Positions 1 to 8,661 are shown, counted from the stretch's first letter. The stretch is DNA of 16,864 nucleotides from a bacterium (GCA_021160845.1 JAGHBT010000045.1:1-16864), one strand, 5' to 3'. Notes: generated from the letters alone by a model not told the origin. A program made the numbers and translations.

Positions 1-2
1 AA

Positions 3-35
3 CAACCCTTCATCCTGCCCGGTACGGAGCGTTAA
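3..35 (+). CDS. Possible C-terminal tail of an upstream gene (partial)
   Basis: The first bases read open in frame 3 (ending PFILPGTER) up to a TAA at 33-35, just before the ATG at 40. Frame 2 is also open and ends in a TGA at 41-43, which would overlap that ATG as ATGA. Either could be the end of the preceding operon gene. Ten to thirteen codons are too few to choose or to assign a function. By gene order, the missing gene could be another cargo or tip-associated protein. Confidence 0.3.
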   Translation, partial: QPFILPGTER

Positions 36-39
36 GGGA

Positions 40-840
40 ATGAAAGCTGTACGCAAATACAGATTCGCGATTTATCTATTGGCGGTAATTTTTGTTTTAT
101 CACACGGGGGTGGTATGTGTATGAATAACGAAAACGAAGGCGACGGTAGTGGTAGCGGAATCACGGAGGATCAGGCACGTAATCTGATATATGATTTTCT
201 CAAAAAGGAGGGTAATTCCAACACCAAAGATTACATTGTGTCTCATTTGGAAACGGCAGGGATTAAAGATCACCCTAATCTGGGGAAGTTGCATATGTTT
301 GTCGGAGAATTGGGTGAATTCTGGGTGAGCCGCCAGCGCGGGAATGTCGTCAATTACAATTCTCCGCTCAGGCTTACTATTACCGAGGCGGAGAATTTCG
401 CGGTAAAGTTTATCAGCAGGCATGTCCCCGATTTCGATAACCGCAACTTCAAGCTGATAAATTCCGAGGCGGATGATCAGTTCTGGAAGGAAGAATGGAG
501 AGAGGAGCCGAAAGGGGAAAGGGAAAAATCTATTTTTCCAAACTGGATATCCATTACCATCAATCTGGAGAAACGGGCGGTTCAGAATTTCAACTTTTCC
601 GATCTGCGGCGGATTCGATACACTGACCCAGCCATCGATGAAAAGAAAGCCCGTGAGATAATCATGGAACGTTTTCCGATGGGCGCCATTATGGAGTTGG
701 AGCTTGTGGAGCATACAGTCGACGGCGGTGTTACCTGGGTAACTATCTGGAACTCTTTCGTAAAGCCGGACGACAAGGAAGATGTTCAACATGAGATAAT
801 ATCTATCGACGCCGATACCGGCGAGGAAGTACCTTTATAG
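40..840 (+). CDS. Exported PepSY-like protein, function unknown
   Basis: The 266-residue product begins with a basic n-region (KAVRKYR) and a hydrophobic stretch at residues 9-20, which looks like a Sec signal peptide. Cys27 follows, but GGMC is a poor lipobox because Met is at -1, so lipidation is doubtful. The mature part has two related stretches, near residues 108-150 and 200-266. Each has the pattern 'acidic/Thr-x-x-x-A + helix + beta hairpin', and the second ends IISIDADTGEEV. This is typical of PepSY-like (YcdB/YcdC-type) domains, which are small inhibitory or binding folds found outside the cytoplasm. The gene lies directly upstream of a chaperone-like gene and follows an unseen gene with almost no gap. 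It may be an envelope-located immunity or accessory factor for the upstream gene, but that is inference. The Shine-Dalgarno (TAAGGGA) sits very close to the ATG, so the start is only moderately supported. Confidence 0.6.
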   Translation: MKAVRKYRFAIYLLAVIFVLSHGGGMCMNNENEGDGSGSGITEDQARNLIYDFLKKEGNSNTKDYIVSHLETAGIKDHPNLGKLHMFVGELGEFWVSRQRGNVVNYNSPLRLTITEAENFAVKFISRHVPDFDNRNFKLINSEADDQFWKEEWREEPKGEREKSIFPNWISITINLEKRAVQNFNFSDLRRIRYTDPAIDEKKAREIIMERFPMGAIMELELVEHTVDGGVTWVTIWNSFVKPDDKEDVQHEIISIDADTGEEVPL

Positions 841-852
841 GGATGGTTTGTT

Positions 853-1281
853 ATGAGCGATATAGATTTTAATATTAAACTGCCCAAGGGATGGCAGGAC
901 CAGACATCCTACTATTTCAAGGGGCCCGAAATCGACGGTTTCGGACATGAAATACTTTTGAACGTAGATCGCTTTTTGCAGCACGATGATATCAAAATTT
1001 TCGCAAGGGAAAAAATCGACCCCATCGTTCAAACCATGCAGGGAATAGATGTTCTGAAGGATGAAGAGGTTACCATTGAAGAGGGTAACCCCGCTTACGA
1101 GTTCGTCTATAAGTGGATTCCGGCGGACGAGATAGTGGAGATACATAAATATATATTTGTTATCATGGATGAAATGGGATTTATGTTCAACATACGTTGT
1201 AACAGGAAATCGTACAAGATGCTTGGTTCTCAAGTAAAGAAAATAGTAGAAGGGTTGCTTCCCGGAACTTATACGCTTTAA
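853..1281 (+). CDS. DcrB/DUF1795-like (Eag-type) T6SS chaperone
   Basis: This is a 142-residue cytosolic protein without a signal peptide. Its N-terminus has the DcrB/DUF1795 signature: a short beta strand, LPKGW, a D-[QK]-[TS] turn, then a strand ending F-K-G-P, and the rest alternates strands with two helices. The length (about 140) fits the family. In T6SS loci these proteins (EagR/EagT6) are cytosolic chaperones that bind effectors and help load them on the VgrG spike. The position, 12 bp after the PepSY-like gene and two genes before a large phosphoesterase in a T6SS locus, supports a cargo-chaperone role. The ATG is preceded by GGATGG at a suitable distance. Known Eag chaperones protect N-terminal transmembrane segments of effectors. 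No clear membrane segment is visible in the nearby candidates, so the client is uncertain. Confidence 0.72.
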   Translation: MSDIDFNIKLPKGWQDQTSYYFKGPEIDGFGHEILLNVDRFLQHDDIKIFAREKIDPIVQTMQGIDVLKDEEVTIEEGNPAYEFVYKWIPADEIVEIHKYIFVIMDEMGFMFNIRCNRKSYKMLGSQVKKIVEGLLPGTYTL

Positions 1282-1292
1282 CTGGTGCCATT

Positions 1293-2159
1293 ATGTCGGA
1301 GATAAAACATTCCAAGTCAACCGATTCCGAGAACAAGATAAAGATGGACTCGTCACTTGTTTACGCCAGTTGGCGGAGAGGTTCGGCCTACGCCGGGTGT
1401 GAAGCGGTATTTGAGGTGGGAACCTCTTTTGTGGGTAACGGAGCGCCGGTCAAGGTTACGGGTAAAAGCGACGAGGGGAAGAAATTCGGAAAAGTTAAGG
1501 GAGAGATGAGGGCCAATATTTTTATAGGCGAATTTGAGATCCCGCAAAATTTCAAGCCGGGGGTCAGTATCTTTTTCGAGGTCGAACTGTCCAAAAACGG
1601 GCTTAAGGGTAAATCGAACTCGATCCCCGTTTTCCCCAAGCCTGTGGTCACCAATATGAAGTGGAGCGCTGAGAAGGCGCGCCGCGGCGATACTCTGACC
1701 CTCAGCGCGGATATAAAAAAAGTGCGCGGCGGCACGGAGACGAAAATTATTATTTATGAGTACGATCGCGACGGCGCTCACGATAAAATTACCGAAATCC
1801 CCGCTTTAGTCAAAAACTCCGCAATCGAGGTAGAGTGGGAATTCGAGTATCACAAGGATGTGGATGAGATACCTACCCAGAAGGAAATGGATGAATACGG
1901 AGGCAACTACAATCCTCCGGAGTATTTCTTTGTGATCAGGATAAATGATTTCGAGTACGGGGCCAAGCAGGAGTCCGGATTACTGAAATTCGAGGACTGG
2001 ATAGATTTGAAACTGGTCAATTTCACCGGCAAGGAGAAATATGTGCTCCATTTGCCCGATGGCAGCACCAAAAAGGGTGAATTCGATGATAAGGGCAGGA
2101 TAGTGGCAGAGAAGACCCTGCCGGGCCGTTACTATGTGGAGATAGAAGAGGAGGAATGA
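1293..2159 (+). CDS. Beta-rich Ig-like protein, putative T6SS tip adaptor
   Basis: The product is a 288-residue soluble protein with no signal peptide or membrane segment. Three parts are visible. Residues about 20-110 form a beta-sandwich-like region. Residues about 120-200 form a second Ig-like region with W-S-A-x-x-A-R-R-G-D-T-L-T-L, then a strand, IIIYEYDRDGAHDKI and W-E-F-E-Y. A C-terminal unit (about 240-288) follows, reading Y-V-L-H-L-P-D-G-S-x-x-x-G-x-x-D-x-x-G, then L-P-G-x-Y-x-V-E-I. The last unit resembles the small beta domain ('DGS...G.lD..G......pG.Y.v') that I recall at the C-termini of VgrG and LysM-type T6SS proteins. Together these suggest a structural adaptor or carrier linking cargo to the spike. 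The gene sits between the chaperone-like gene and the phosphoesterase and abuts the latter with no spacer. Its own ribosome-binding site is weak. The domain assignments are from pattern only. Confidence 0.6.
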   Translation: MSEIKHSKSTDSENKIKMDSSLVYASWRRGSAYAGCEAVFEVGTSFVGNGAPVKVTGKSDEGKKFGKVKGEMRANIFIGEFEIPQNFKPGVSIFFEVELSKNGLKGKSNSIPVFPKPVVTNMKWSAEKARRGDTLTLSADIKKVRGGTETKIIIYEYDRDGAHDKITEIPALVKNSAIEVEWEFEYHKDVDEIPTQKEMDEYGGNYNPPEYFFVIRINDFEYGAKQESGLLKFEDWIDLKLVNFTGKEKYVLHLPDGSTKKGEFDDKGRIVAEKTLPGRYYVEIEEEE

Positions 2160-4790
2160 GTGGCAGATAATGGTGGGAGCAAGGGGGAATTTTTTTCCTC
2201 GGGAAACAAGGGTATGATCCTGCGAATAAGGAAAGCCATAATCATATACCCGTCTCTGCTGACCCCGGCTGTGGTAACGGGCAGTGATTATATATATTTT
2301 CTGTTCCTCGAGGAGAAAAAAAAACCGCTGGGTATTCACGATATAAATTGGCAGCTTAAGATAATGCCGGGGCTGGACGCCGGTAAAAATTATATAGAAG
2401 AACCTCTATTTAAGAAAGACCCCGAAAAATTCATCAAAATCATCGGCAGAGAGGATCTTAAAGACGGCATCTGCAATGCTGAGGGGCAGTTTTCGGGGAT
2501 TATCGACGAGCGCGCCAGGAAGGTGTTTAAAAAGGCCGGGTTTGAAAAGGTTTGCAGTGTTCGAATTCATAACAGCATGATGAAGAAAGAGGGTATTTAC
2601 AACGCCTTCTGGGTTTACTCCGCCGACAGCCGATATCAAACTATGGCAATCGATCCCGAGTTTGAAACCTCCGGCAAGCCTCGCACACTTAATCATATAG
2701 TGTTTGGTAAATGTTACGCTAATGAACTGCAGGATTTTCTAATCCAAGACGTTGTTAAAGGAATGAATGGACCGAAAATAAAAGAAAAAGGCTGTTATGG
2801 TTTCGAGGTTAAGGCCAGGGATGTTGATACTACAAGGACCAATACACTCGAGCCTATTCAGTCTTACCACCCTGTTTTTTACTATAATAATCTCAACTAC
2901 GCCGGGATTGGGCACATGGGTGATATACATCTGAGTTCCCGGCAGAGTCTGCTGTCAAAGAGTAGAGCCCGTGTGATCGATTACCAGAAGAAAGATGAAG
3001 AAGGAGTATTGGAGGAGAAAGATCAGAATGTCTCACGCGAAATTGGTTCGATGGTTAATATTTGTTCCCAAAATTTAAAAGAGCTGCTGGATAAAATGGG
3101 AAATGATCCTGACATTCAAATAATCCTGATGTCGGGGGATCTGATAGATTTTATCAGGAATTTATATATGGATAATATAGATGATTTTGAAAAGTTCCAG
3201 CCTACGGTGAAGGAGATATGGGACATGGTGACGGTAAAGGGAAAATTCAAGGATCGTTATCAGAAATTTGTTGATAACATTTCCATATATTCTCTGATTG
3301 TTGATTTTTACCGTAATCACCGACACCAGAAACCGGTTTTCGTGGTTAGTGGCAATCACGATTGCTACAGGGAACCTTACGGAATTGCACCTCGAATTAA
3401 AATTACGGGGGTTAAGACCAATATCAGGGCCAACGAGGGAATTCCGGCCGACCACAACCTTACCATATACGAGGCTATTCTGGCTTTTGGCAACAGTTAC
3501 AGAGAGATAAAGCAAGAAACGCTCAGTACCACTTCCAGTCTATTCGAGAAGGGTGAATTCAAATGGTTCTACAATGTGTTTACTCCATTTTCGGATTTCG
3601 CCGTGTGTCTGCCGAAGCAGTGTTTGATAGGCCTGGGATGGGGTGACGAGGAGGATGTCATCGGGGGGCCCAATGACTGGGCTCAGGGAGGTTGGGGGCA
3701 CCTGCCACGCTCGGATCTGGCAGTTTCCGATAAACAGCTCAAGCTGGTAGAAAAAGCTGTTTCATTCAAGAAAAAGTCGATTCTCTTTTCACATTTCACC
3801 TTTGTCAGCTACCGGGAAGAAATCCCCTTCAGCAATACGGACGAAGGAGATGTCGAATTTGATAGTTTCTGGGATGCGAACAAATGGGATATGGGTACCT
3901 TTGAGACCAATCGCAAGCCGTTGTACGAGAAGTACCTCGGGAAAAAAGGGGGAGAAAGTATTCAATGTGTATTGACCGGACATTCGCATCGTAAAGGGAT
4001 CTATTCTATCCTGCGGGTGGATTACAAGGGGGATAATTCGGTCAAGACCTACGCCACCGATTTTTACAAATTCGCTGAATTGAAAAACAGTGACAAGCCT
4101 CTTGAGCCCGCGGTGATAGTCTCAGACTCCGGTGGGCCAATCCCCCGGTATAATATGTGGGGTGAGTTTGTTCAGTGGGGCAGTGACAATCCTTCCGGGT
4201 CGAAGTTAACTTTCCATAGAGATGGTTCCATCGCAGATATTTCCTGTATAAAAACGAGTGTTAAACCAAGATTTGTTGTAGCGCTGGACTATATGGACAT
4301 TTTCGAAAAGCGGGTGATCAAAGAGTTCATCTCACAAACGGTTGATATTTGCTTCGAGCAGCTAGACGATGCCGAGTACAATTTTAAATTCTGGTGGCGC
4401 ATGATACCGGAGTGGATGCTTGAGGAAAACAAAGTATGGGTAAAAGATATTGTTATATATACATTTGCAAGCAAGAAAAGCGGTTGGATAAAAATCCGGT
4501 TGGGTTATAATAGGAAAGCCAACAGGTGGAGTATTGTCAGCAGGAGCGATCGGTATTTTTTCAGGAAGGTCACGTCTAGAAAGTATGAGGGGAACTTTCT
4601 CGCTGTTAAATTCGAGAAGGCTCCGGGAACGGTTCTGAACCAGTACGATTTCAGTAGCTATTGGACGTTTCCTATTCAGATTCGTCAGAAAAAGAGTGGT
4701 GACACAAAGAGATACATTCTGAAAAGGTCAAAAAAAGGAGCGGAGATCCCGAATCTGGGTTGGAGAAAAAATCATGAAAAGTATAAATAG
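2160..4790 (+). CDS. Large calcineurin-like metallophosphoesterase, candidate T6SS effector
   Basis: This 876-residue protein has all five signature blocks of the calcineurin-like metallophosphoesterase superfamily in order: GDIH (Asp255, His257), GDLID (Asp327), GNHD (Asn399, His400), an isolated FSHF (His545), and GHSH (His608, His610). The di-metal site therefore looks intact, and hydrolysis of a phosphomonoester or phosphodiester (nucleotide, nucleic acid or phospholipid) is expected. The substrate cannot be read from the sequence. About 245 residues precede the catalytic domain and are beta-rich, and about 250 residues follow it and end strongly basic. This is far larger than housekeeping members of the family. 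No signal peptide is seen, which fits export by the T6SS rather than by Sec. The GTG start is supported by AGGAGG at 2148-2153, six bases upstream, and it directly follows the previous stop. Next to chaperone-like and adaptor-like genes, and overlapping an exported protein gene, it is best read as a secreted toxin or cargo. That role is inferred. Confidence 0.8.
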   Translation: MADNGGSKGEFFSSGNKGMILRIRKAIIIYPSLLTPAVVTGSDYIYFLFLEEKKKPLGIHDINWQLKIMPGLDAGKNYIEEPLFKKDPEKFIKIIGREDLKDGICNAEGQFSGIIDERARKVFKKAGFEKVCSVRIHNSMMKKEGIYNAFWVYSADSRYQTMAIDPEFETSGKPRTLNHIVFGKCYANELQDFLIQDVVKGMNGPKIKEKGCYGFEVKARDVDTTRTNTLEPIQSYHPVFYYNNLNYAGIGHMGDIHLSSRQSLLSKSRARVIDYQKKDEEGVLEEKDQNVSREIGSMVNICSQNLKELLDKMGNDPDIQIILMSGDLIDFIRNLYMDNIDDFEKFQPTVKEIWDMVTVKGKFKDRYQKFVDNISIYSLIVDFYRNHRHQKPVFVVSGNHDCYREPYGIAPRIKITGVKTNIRANEGIPADHNLTIYEAILAFGNSYREIKQETLSTTSSLFEKGEFKWFYNVFTPFSDFAVCLPKQCLIGLGWGDEEDVIGGPNDWAQGGWGHLPRSDLAVSDKQLKLVEKAVSFKKKSILFSHFTFVSYREEIPFSNTDEGDVEFDSFWDANKWDMGTFETNRKPLYEKYLGKKGGESIQCVLTGHSHRKGIYSILRVDYKGDNSVKTYATDFYKFAELKNSDKPLEPAVIVSDSGGPIPRYNMWGEFVQWGSDNPSGSKLTFHRDGSIADISCIKTSVKPRFVVALDYMDIFEKRVIKEFISQTVDICFEQLDDAEYNFKFWWRMIPEWMLEENKVWVKDIVIYTFASKKSGWIKIRLGYNRKANRWSIVSRSDRYFFRKVTSRKYEGNFLAVKFEKAPGTVLNQYDFSSYWTFPIQIRQKKSGDTKRYILKRSKKGAEIPNLGWRKNHEKYK

Positions 4791-5937
4791 GAAAGCGCTA
4801 TATCTCGTTCTTACAACGGTTACGGTCCTTTCCCTGGAGGTTGGATGTATGAGCAGATCGGCATTAGATCAGGATAAGAAAAAGTTGCTCTCCGATATAG
4901 AGGAGTTTAACAGAGCCTACGGCATGAGAAAGTGGGACCTTAAAAATGTACAATTTACAGATGAAACCCTCAGAGGAATAAAACTGTTTAATTCCATATG
5001 GGAGAATGTTGGATTGGAGAACATTGATCTCTCCGGTTGCGAACTTCGGAACACGGTTATAAGAAATGCGGAATGTTACAACACTAATTTTTCGGGGGCC
5101 GTAATGGAAAATGTGAAGTTCGAATCCTGTAATTTTGAGCAGACCAAATTTGAGGGGTCGGAATTTTCTCAGTGTGAGTTTATAGGGTGTAACGCAAATG
5201 AAGCCGTTATGGAAAAAGCCAGTTTCCGGGGATGTAACTTTAAACATTACAAGGATGAAGCGGGAATTTACGAAAAGGGAGAATTTTACTCCAGCCGTTT
5301 TGAAGATTCCCATTTTAATAATAGTTCCTTTTATTTCACCATTTTTAAAAATAGCGAATTCGAGCGGGGAAAGATTGAAAATACCACCTTTTCCGGCAGT
5401 GAAATAGAAGATGTTGAGATGATAGATCTGGACATTGATTATTGCAGTTTTAACGAGATAAAATCTGTTGCTCTCACTTTCTCAGAGTGCAGGAGTAAGG
5501 GCGTCTCCTTTGGAAATTCGGAATTGGAAAAAATGGAATTTAAGAAATGCAGTGAATTTAATGCGTTGAGCTTATCGGAGGTTGAGTGCAGGGGATTGGA
5601 AATCTCAGGTTGCAAATTGATCTCTGAACCCATGTTTTACCTTTCTAAAATAGAGAATTTGATAATAGATGATTCAAATGTGGATTTTCTGGATGGTTCC
5701 GAATCGGAATACAGCGGTATCATTAAGATAACTAAAAGCAAATTGCACGGCTTGAATCTCACAAAGTCGACAATAACCGGCATGAAGATGGCAAATTGCA
5801 GGATAGAGGCTTTTCTATATATTTCAGACAGCAAATTCGAAAATTTGAGTCTGGAGGATATTGATTACACTGATGATTTGAAGTTCAATGCGGACAATGT
5901 AACCTACATTAACTCTGACAAGTTCCCGGAATCTTAA
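4774..5937 (+). CDS. Exported pentapeptide-repeat protein, candidate immunity protein
   Basis: The 387-residue product has an N-terminal signal-like segment (KSINRK, then hydrophobic residues 8-21) ending in Cys25 in the context EVGC. Gly at -1 suits a lipoprotein, although the -3 Glu is atypical. From about residue 50 to the C-terminus the protein has a five-residue periodicity with F or L/I/V at the centre and small or N/S/C residues beside it (for example NFEQTKFEGSEF). This is the pentapeptide-repeat pattern and implies a long quadrilateral beta-helix. The ATG overlaps the last 17 bases of the phosphoesterase gene and has GGAG at 4762-4765, eight bases upstream, so the two are translationally coupled. 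An exported, co-translated partner next to a putative effector is the usual arrangement of an immunity protein. The alternative is an unrelated envelope protein. Gyrase-mimic activity is unlikely because of the export signal. Confidence 0.72.
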   Translation: MKSINRKALYLVLTTVTVLSLEVGCMSRSALDQDKKKLLSDIEEFNRAYGMRKWDLKNVQFTDETLRGIKLFNSIWENVGLENIDLSGCELRNTVIRNAECYNTNFSGAVMENVKFESCNFEQTKFEGSEFSQCEFIGCNANEAVMEKASFRGCNFKHYKDEAGIYEKGEFYSSRFEDSHFNNSSFYFTIFKNSEFERGKIENTTFSGSEIEDVEMIDLDIDYCSFNEIKSVALTFSECRSKGVSFGNSELEKMEFKKCSEFNALSLSEVECRGLEISGCKLISEPMFYLSKIENLIIDDSNVDFLDGSESEYSGIIKITKSKLHGLNLTKSTITGMKMANCRIEAFLYISDSKFENLSLEDIDYTDDLKFNADNVTYINSDKFPES

Positions 5938-6113
5938 GGAAAATAGGGAGAGTGAGAAATAGCGTAAACCGAGAAAATTATGGGGAGTTATAATCATTTT
6001 AACGCTTGACTTATTCGGGCACTAGGATATAGTGTCTTTTTGTGGGCTGGTTAGCGGACATGTCAATTGGTATTATGGGCATTTTGTCGGTCAAAAAGGA
6101 GTGATTCTACATT
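5938..6113. other. Non-coding gap between cargo module and T6SS operon
   Basis: These 176 bases hold no convincing reading frame. They contain the promoter described separately, a second weaker TATAAT at about 5990-5995 without a clear -35 box, and the ribosome-binding site AAGGAG (6096-6101) for clpV. No Rho-independent terminator is visible after the pentapeptide gene, so read-through from the cargo module is possible. A short inverted repeat, CACTA/TAGTG (6020-6024 and 6030-6034), overlaps the -10 box and could be an operator half-site pair. Confidence 0.6.
6006..6033 (+). promoter_or_regulatory. Sigma70-type promoter for the clpV-tssBCD operon
   Basis: TTGACT (6006-6011, five of six matches to the -35 consensus) and TATAGT (6028-6033, five of six to the -10) are separated by 16 bp. 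They lie about 80 bp upstream of the clpV start. This is the only gap of more than 120 bp in the window, which makes a promoter here likely. A bacterial housekeeping consensus is assumed. Bacteroidota use a different consensus, so the good match may itself point away from a typical member of that phylum. Confidence 0.6.
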
Positions 6114-8635
6114 ATGGATATCGCAAGTTATTCTTACGGTGCACGAGGGGTTATAAAAAATGCCGGGGAGATTGCGGCCAGTTTTAAACACGCCGAAATA
6201 GATGTGGAACATCTTCTGATGGCAGTGGTTCGCCAGGAAGGTTCGGAAGTCGAATCGATACTTAACCAGCTTGGCAAGTCTCCTTCGTTTGTGGAATCGA
6301 TGGTGGAGATATATCTGAAAGATCAACCTTCAAAATCCACGGGCCGGGAAAAAGTGTCCATATCCCCTGCGGTCCAGAATGTGCTAAACAGAGCATTGGA
6401 CGAAAAGGCCAAACTGTTTGATCCGCTGGTGGAACCGGAACATATTTTTATCGCTATCTTCGATCCCCGCTCGGCTCTGTCCGGGTATGTGAGGGATAAG
6501 GTTGAAATTACAAAGGAAGATATTTATCGCGCCATAGCTGAGAACAAAGCCCTGGAAGATATGGCGGGGTCTTCCGACCGGAAGGAGCAAAAAGCAACCG
6601 GCGAAGCCGGGACGAAAGCGGGAAAGGTGGCTGAAACGCTGCGTTATACTACAGATATGACCAATCAGGCGGCGGCGGGCGAATTTGATCCCATGATAGG
6701 AAGGGAAGATGAACTCCAGCAAACTATTCAGTTACTTCTCCGCCGGCGTAAGAACTCGCCCGGGCTTACGGGTGGGCGGGAGTGGGTAAATCGGCTATAG
6801 TGGAGGGGTTTGCTCAGGCGGTAGTAGATAAAAGGGTGCCCAAGTCTCTGAGGGACGTTAAGGTTTTGGAGGTTGATATGGGCGCCATTATAGCGGGCGC
6901 CAAATACAAGGGAGAGTTCGAGGAGCGCTTCAAGGCTCTGATTAGCGATGTGGTCAAGGCGGCCGGGACAATCATTTTGTTCATAGATGAAATTCATACA
7001 ATATGTGGAGCAGGTTCCGGAGGTGGAATGGACGCGGCCAATCTCCTGAAGCCGGCGCTCGCTCGCGGGCAGCTGAGAATTATCGGCGCTACCACAGAAG
7101 AAGAGTATATAAGGTATCTGGAGAAGGACAAGGCGCTGGCAAGACGCTTCGAGAAAATTACAATAGACGAGCCGGGATTCGATGAAGCGACAATGATTGT
7201 AGTCGGCGTGGTGGACAAATATCAGGAACATCACGCAGTCACTTATACAGACAAAGCCCGCGTGGCCTCGGTAAAGCTGGCGCAGAGATATCTGTCTGAG
7301 AGGAACTTGCCGGATGTCGCTCTGGATATAATCGACGAAGCCGGGTCTGAATTTTCGGTCAAAAAAGAAATGGCAATAGAAAAGATAGCGGCCTTAAAAG
7401 AGCATTTTAATAACATTAAGAAGTTTATCGGGAAGGAAAGTGATGAGCTCGAGAACGCGTACAACCTTTTAATAAAGGATATGGATACACTTCAGAAATA
7501 CTGGGGACATCGACTGGATAGGGAATTTGATGAAAGTCTTTCCTATGACAAGATCAAAATCGAGAACATCAAAGAGATAATATCCGGCAAGAAGGAGTTG
7601 TTCAACGAGTTGAAGAAAGTTGTGGATAACCTTGAACCCATTGTGCGTGATAGTGATGTTGGCGCCGTTATAGCGCGCCGAACGGGAATTCCGGTGTCCA
7701 GAATGATGACCGCCGAAAAAGACCGTTTGGTTAATATGGAGGAATACCTCTCCAGACAGATAATTGGGCAGGATGAGGCCGTCAAGGTGGTCTGCAACGC
7801 CATCAGGAAATCACGGGCGGGGTTGAAGTTGCCATACCGCCCTGTAGGTTCTTTCCTTTTCCTAGGTCCCACCGGAACCGGGAAAACATATCTGCCGAAA
7901 CTCCTGGCCGAGTTTCTATTCGATGACAAAAACGCTATCGTAAGGATAGATATGTCGGAATTCATGGAAAAACACTCGGTGGCCAAGCTGATCGGCGCTC
8001 CGCCGGGTTATGTCGGCTATGAATCGGGAGGACTTCTGACAGAAGCTGTTCGCAAAAAGCCTTTTTCTATCGTTTTGATGGATGAGGTTGAAAAGGCGCA
8101 TCCGGATGTATTCAATATCCTGCTTCAACTGATGGATGACGGCCGTTTAACGGATGGGCAGGGACGCACGGTCGATTTTTCCAACACTATAGTTGTGTTG
8201 ACTTCCAACTACGCGGCAGATAAAATACTGGAGGCTGATCGTGAGGGCAAGGAGCTGGATATGGAGGAAGTAAGAAGCTTTTTGTTCGAGAAATTCAGGC
8301 CGGAGCTTCTGAATCGATTAAATGAGATAGTTATCTATCATCCATTTAGCCAGGAGCAGATCCACAAGATAGTATCCCTTGAGTTTAAACAACTTCACTC
8401 ATTACTGAATGAACAGAATATAGGGGCATCCCTTTCGGATGAAGCCACCGCAAAGTTGGCCAGAGAGGGATATTCGCCGGAGTTGGGGGCCAGGCCGATT
8501 CAAAGGATTATAGAAAAAGAGATTATTAATAAACTTTCGGTGGATATTATCACCGGAAATGTCAACCCGGGGGATAATGTGAGTATCGATGTCAAGGATG
8601 ATGAGTATGTTTTTTCTGTGTTGGAGAGCAATTAG
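6114..8635 (+). pseudogene. clpV: T6SS AAA+ ATPase ClpV (TssH), frame broken by one base
   Basis: Two consecutive frames (6114-6800 and 6782-8635) together encode a complete ClpB-family disaggregase of about 840 residues. The first gives the Clp N-terminal repeat domain (about residues 5-145) and the entry to AAA domain 1. The second gives the rest of domain 1 (Walker A GVGKS, Walker B ILFIDE), a short middle domain, AAA domain 2 (Walker A GPTGTGKT, Walker B VLMDE, sensor LTSN) and the C-terminal small domain. In T6SS the protein extracts contracted TssB/TssC sheath and recycles it with ATP. ClpV, rather than the general chaperone ClpB, is chosen because tssB starts 26 bp downstream. The break lies at about 6774-6776: adding one base turns the local reading L-T-G-G-R-E-W into L-T-G-x-A-G-V-G-K-S, the expected motif. 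No other disruption is seen over 617 further codons, so a sequencing or assembly error or a very recent mutation is likely. Confidence 0.85.
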
Positions 8636-8661
8636 CGGAAACATAACAAAAGGAGGAATCA

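Noticed and set aside
100..792. 230-codon open frame on the - strand opposite the PepSY-like gene
   Set aside because: It is antisense to a gene with a signal peptide and domain-like composition, has no recognisable motif, and all neighbours are on the + strand. It is best explained as a shadow frame.
2160..2300. N-terminal transmembrane segment of the phosphoesterase as an Eag chaperone client
   Set aside because: The stretch AIIIYPSLLTPAVVTG is only moderately hydrophobic and short, and it is flanked by beta-like sequence. It does not convincingly span a membrane.
4774..5937. Gyrase-protecting (Qnr/MfpA-like) function for the pentapeptide-repeat protein
   Set aside because: It starts with a signal peptide-like segment, so it should be outside the cytoplasm, where gyrase is absent.
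6728..7234. 168-codon - strand frame over the clpV frameshift
   Set aside because: The + strand here encodes conserved Walker A and B motifs in order. The antisense product has no recognisable features.
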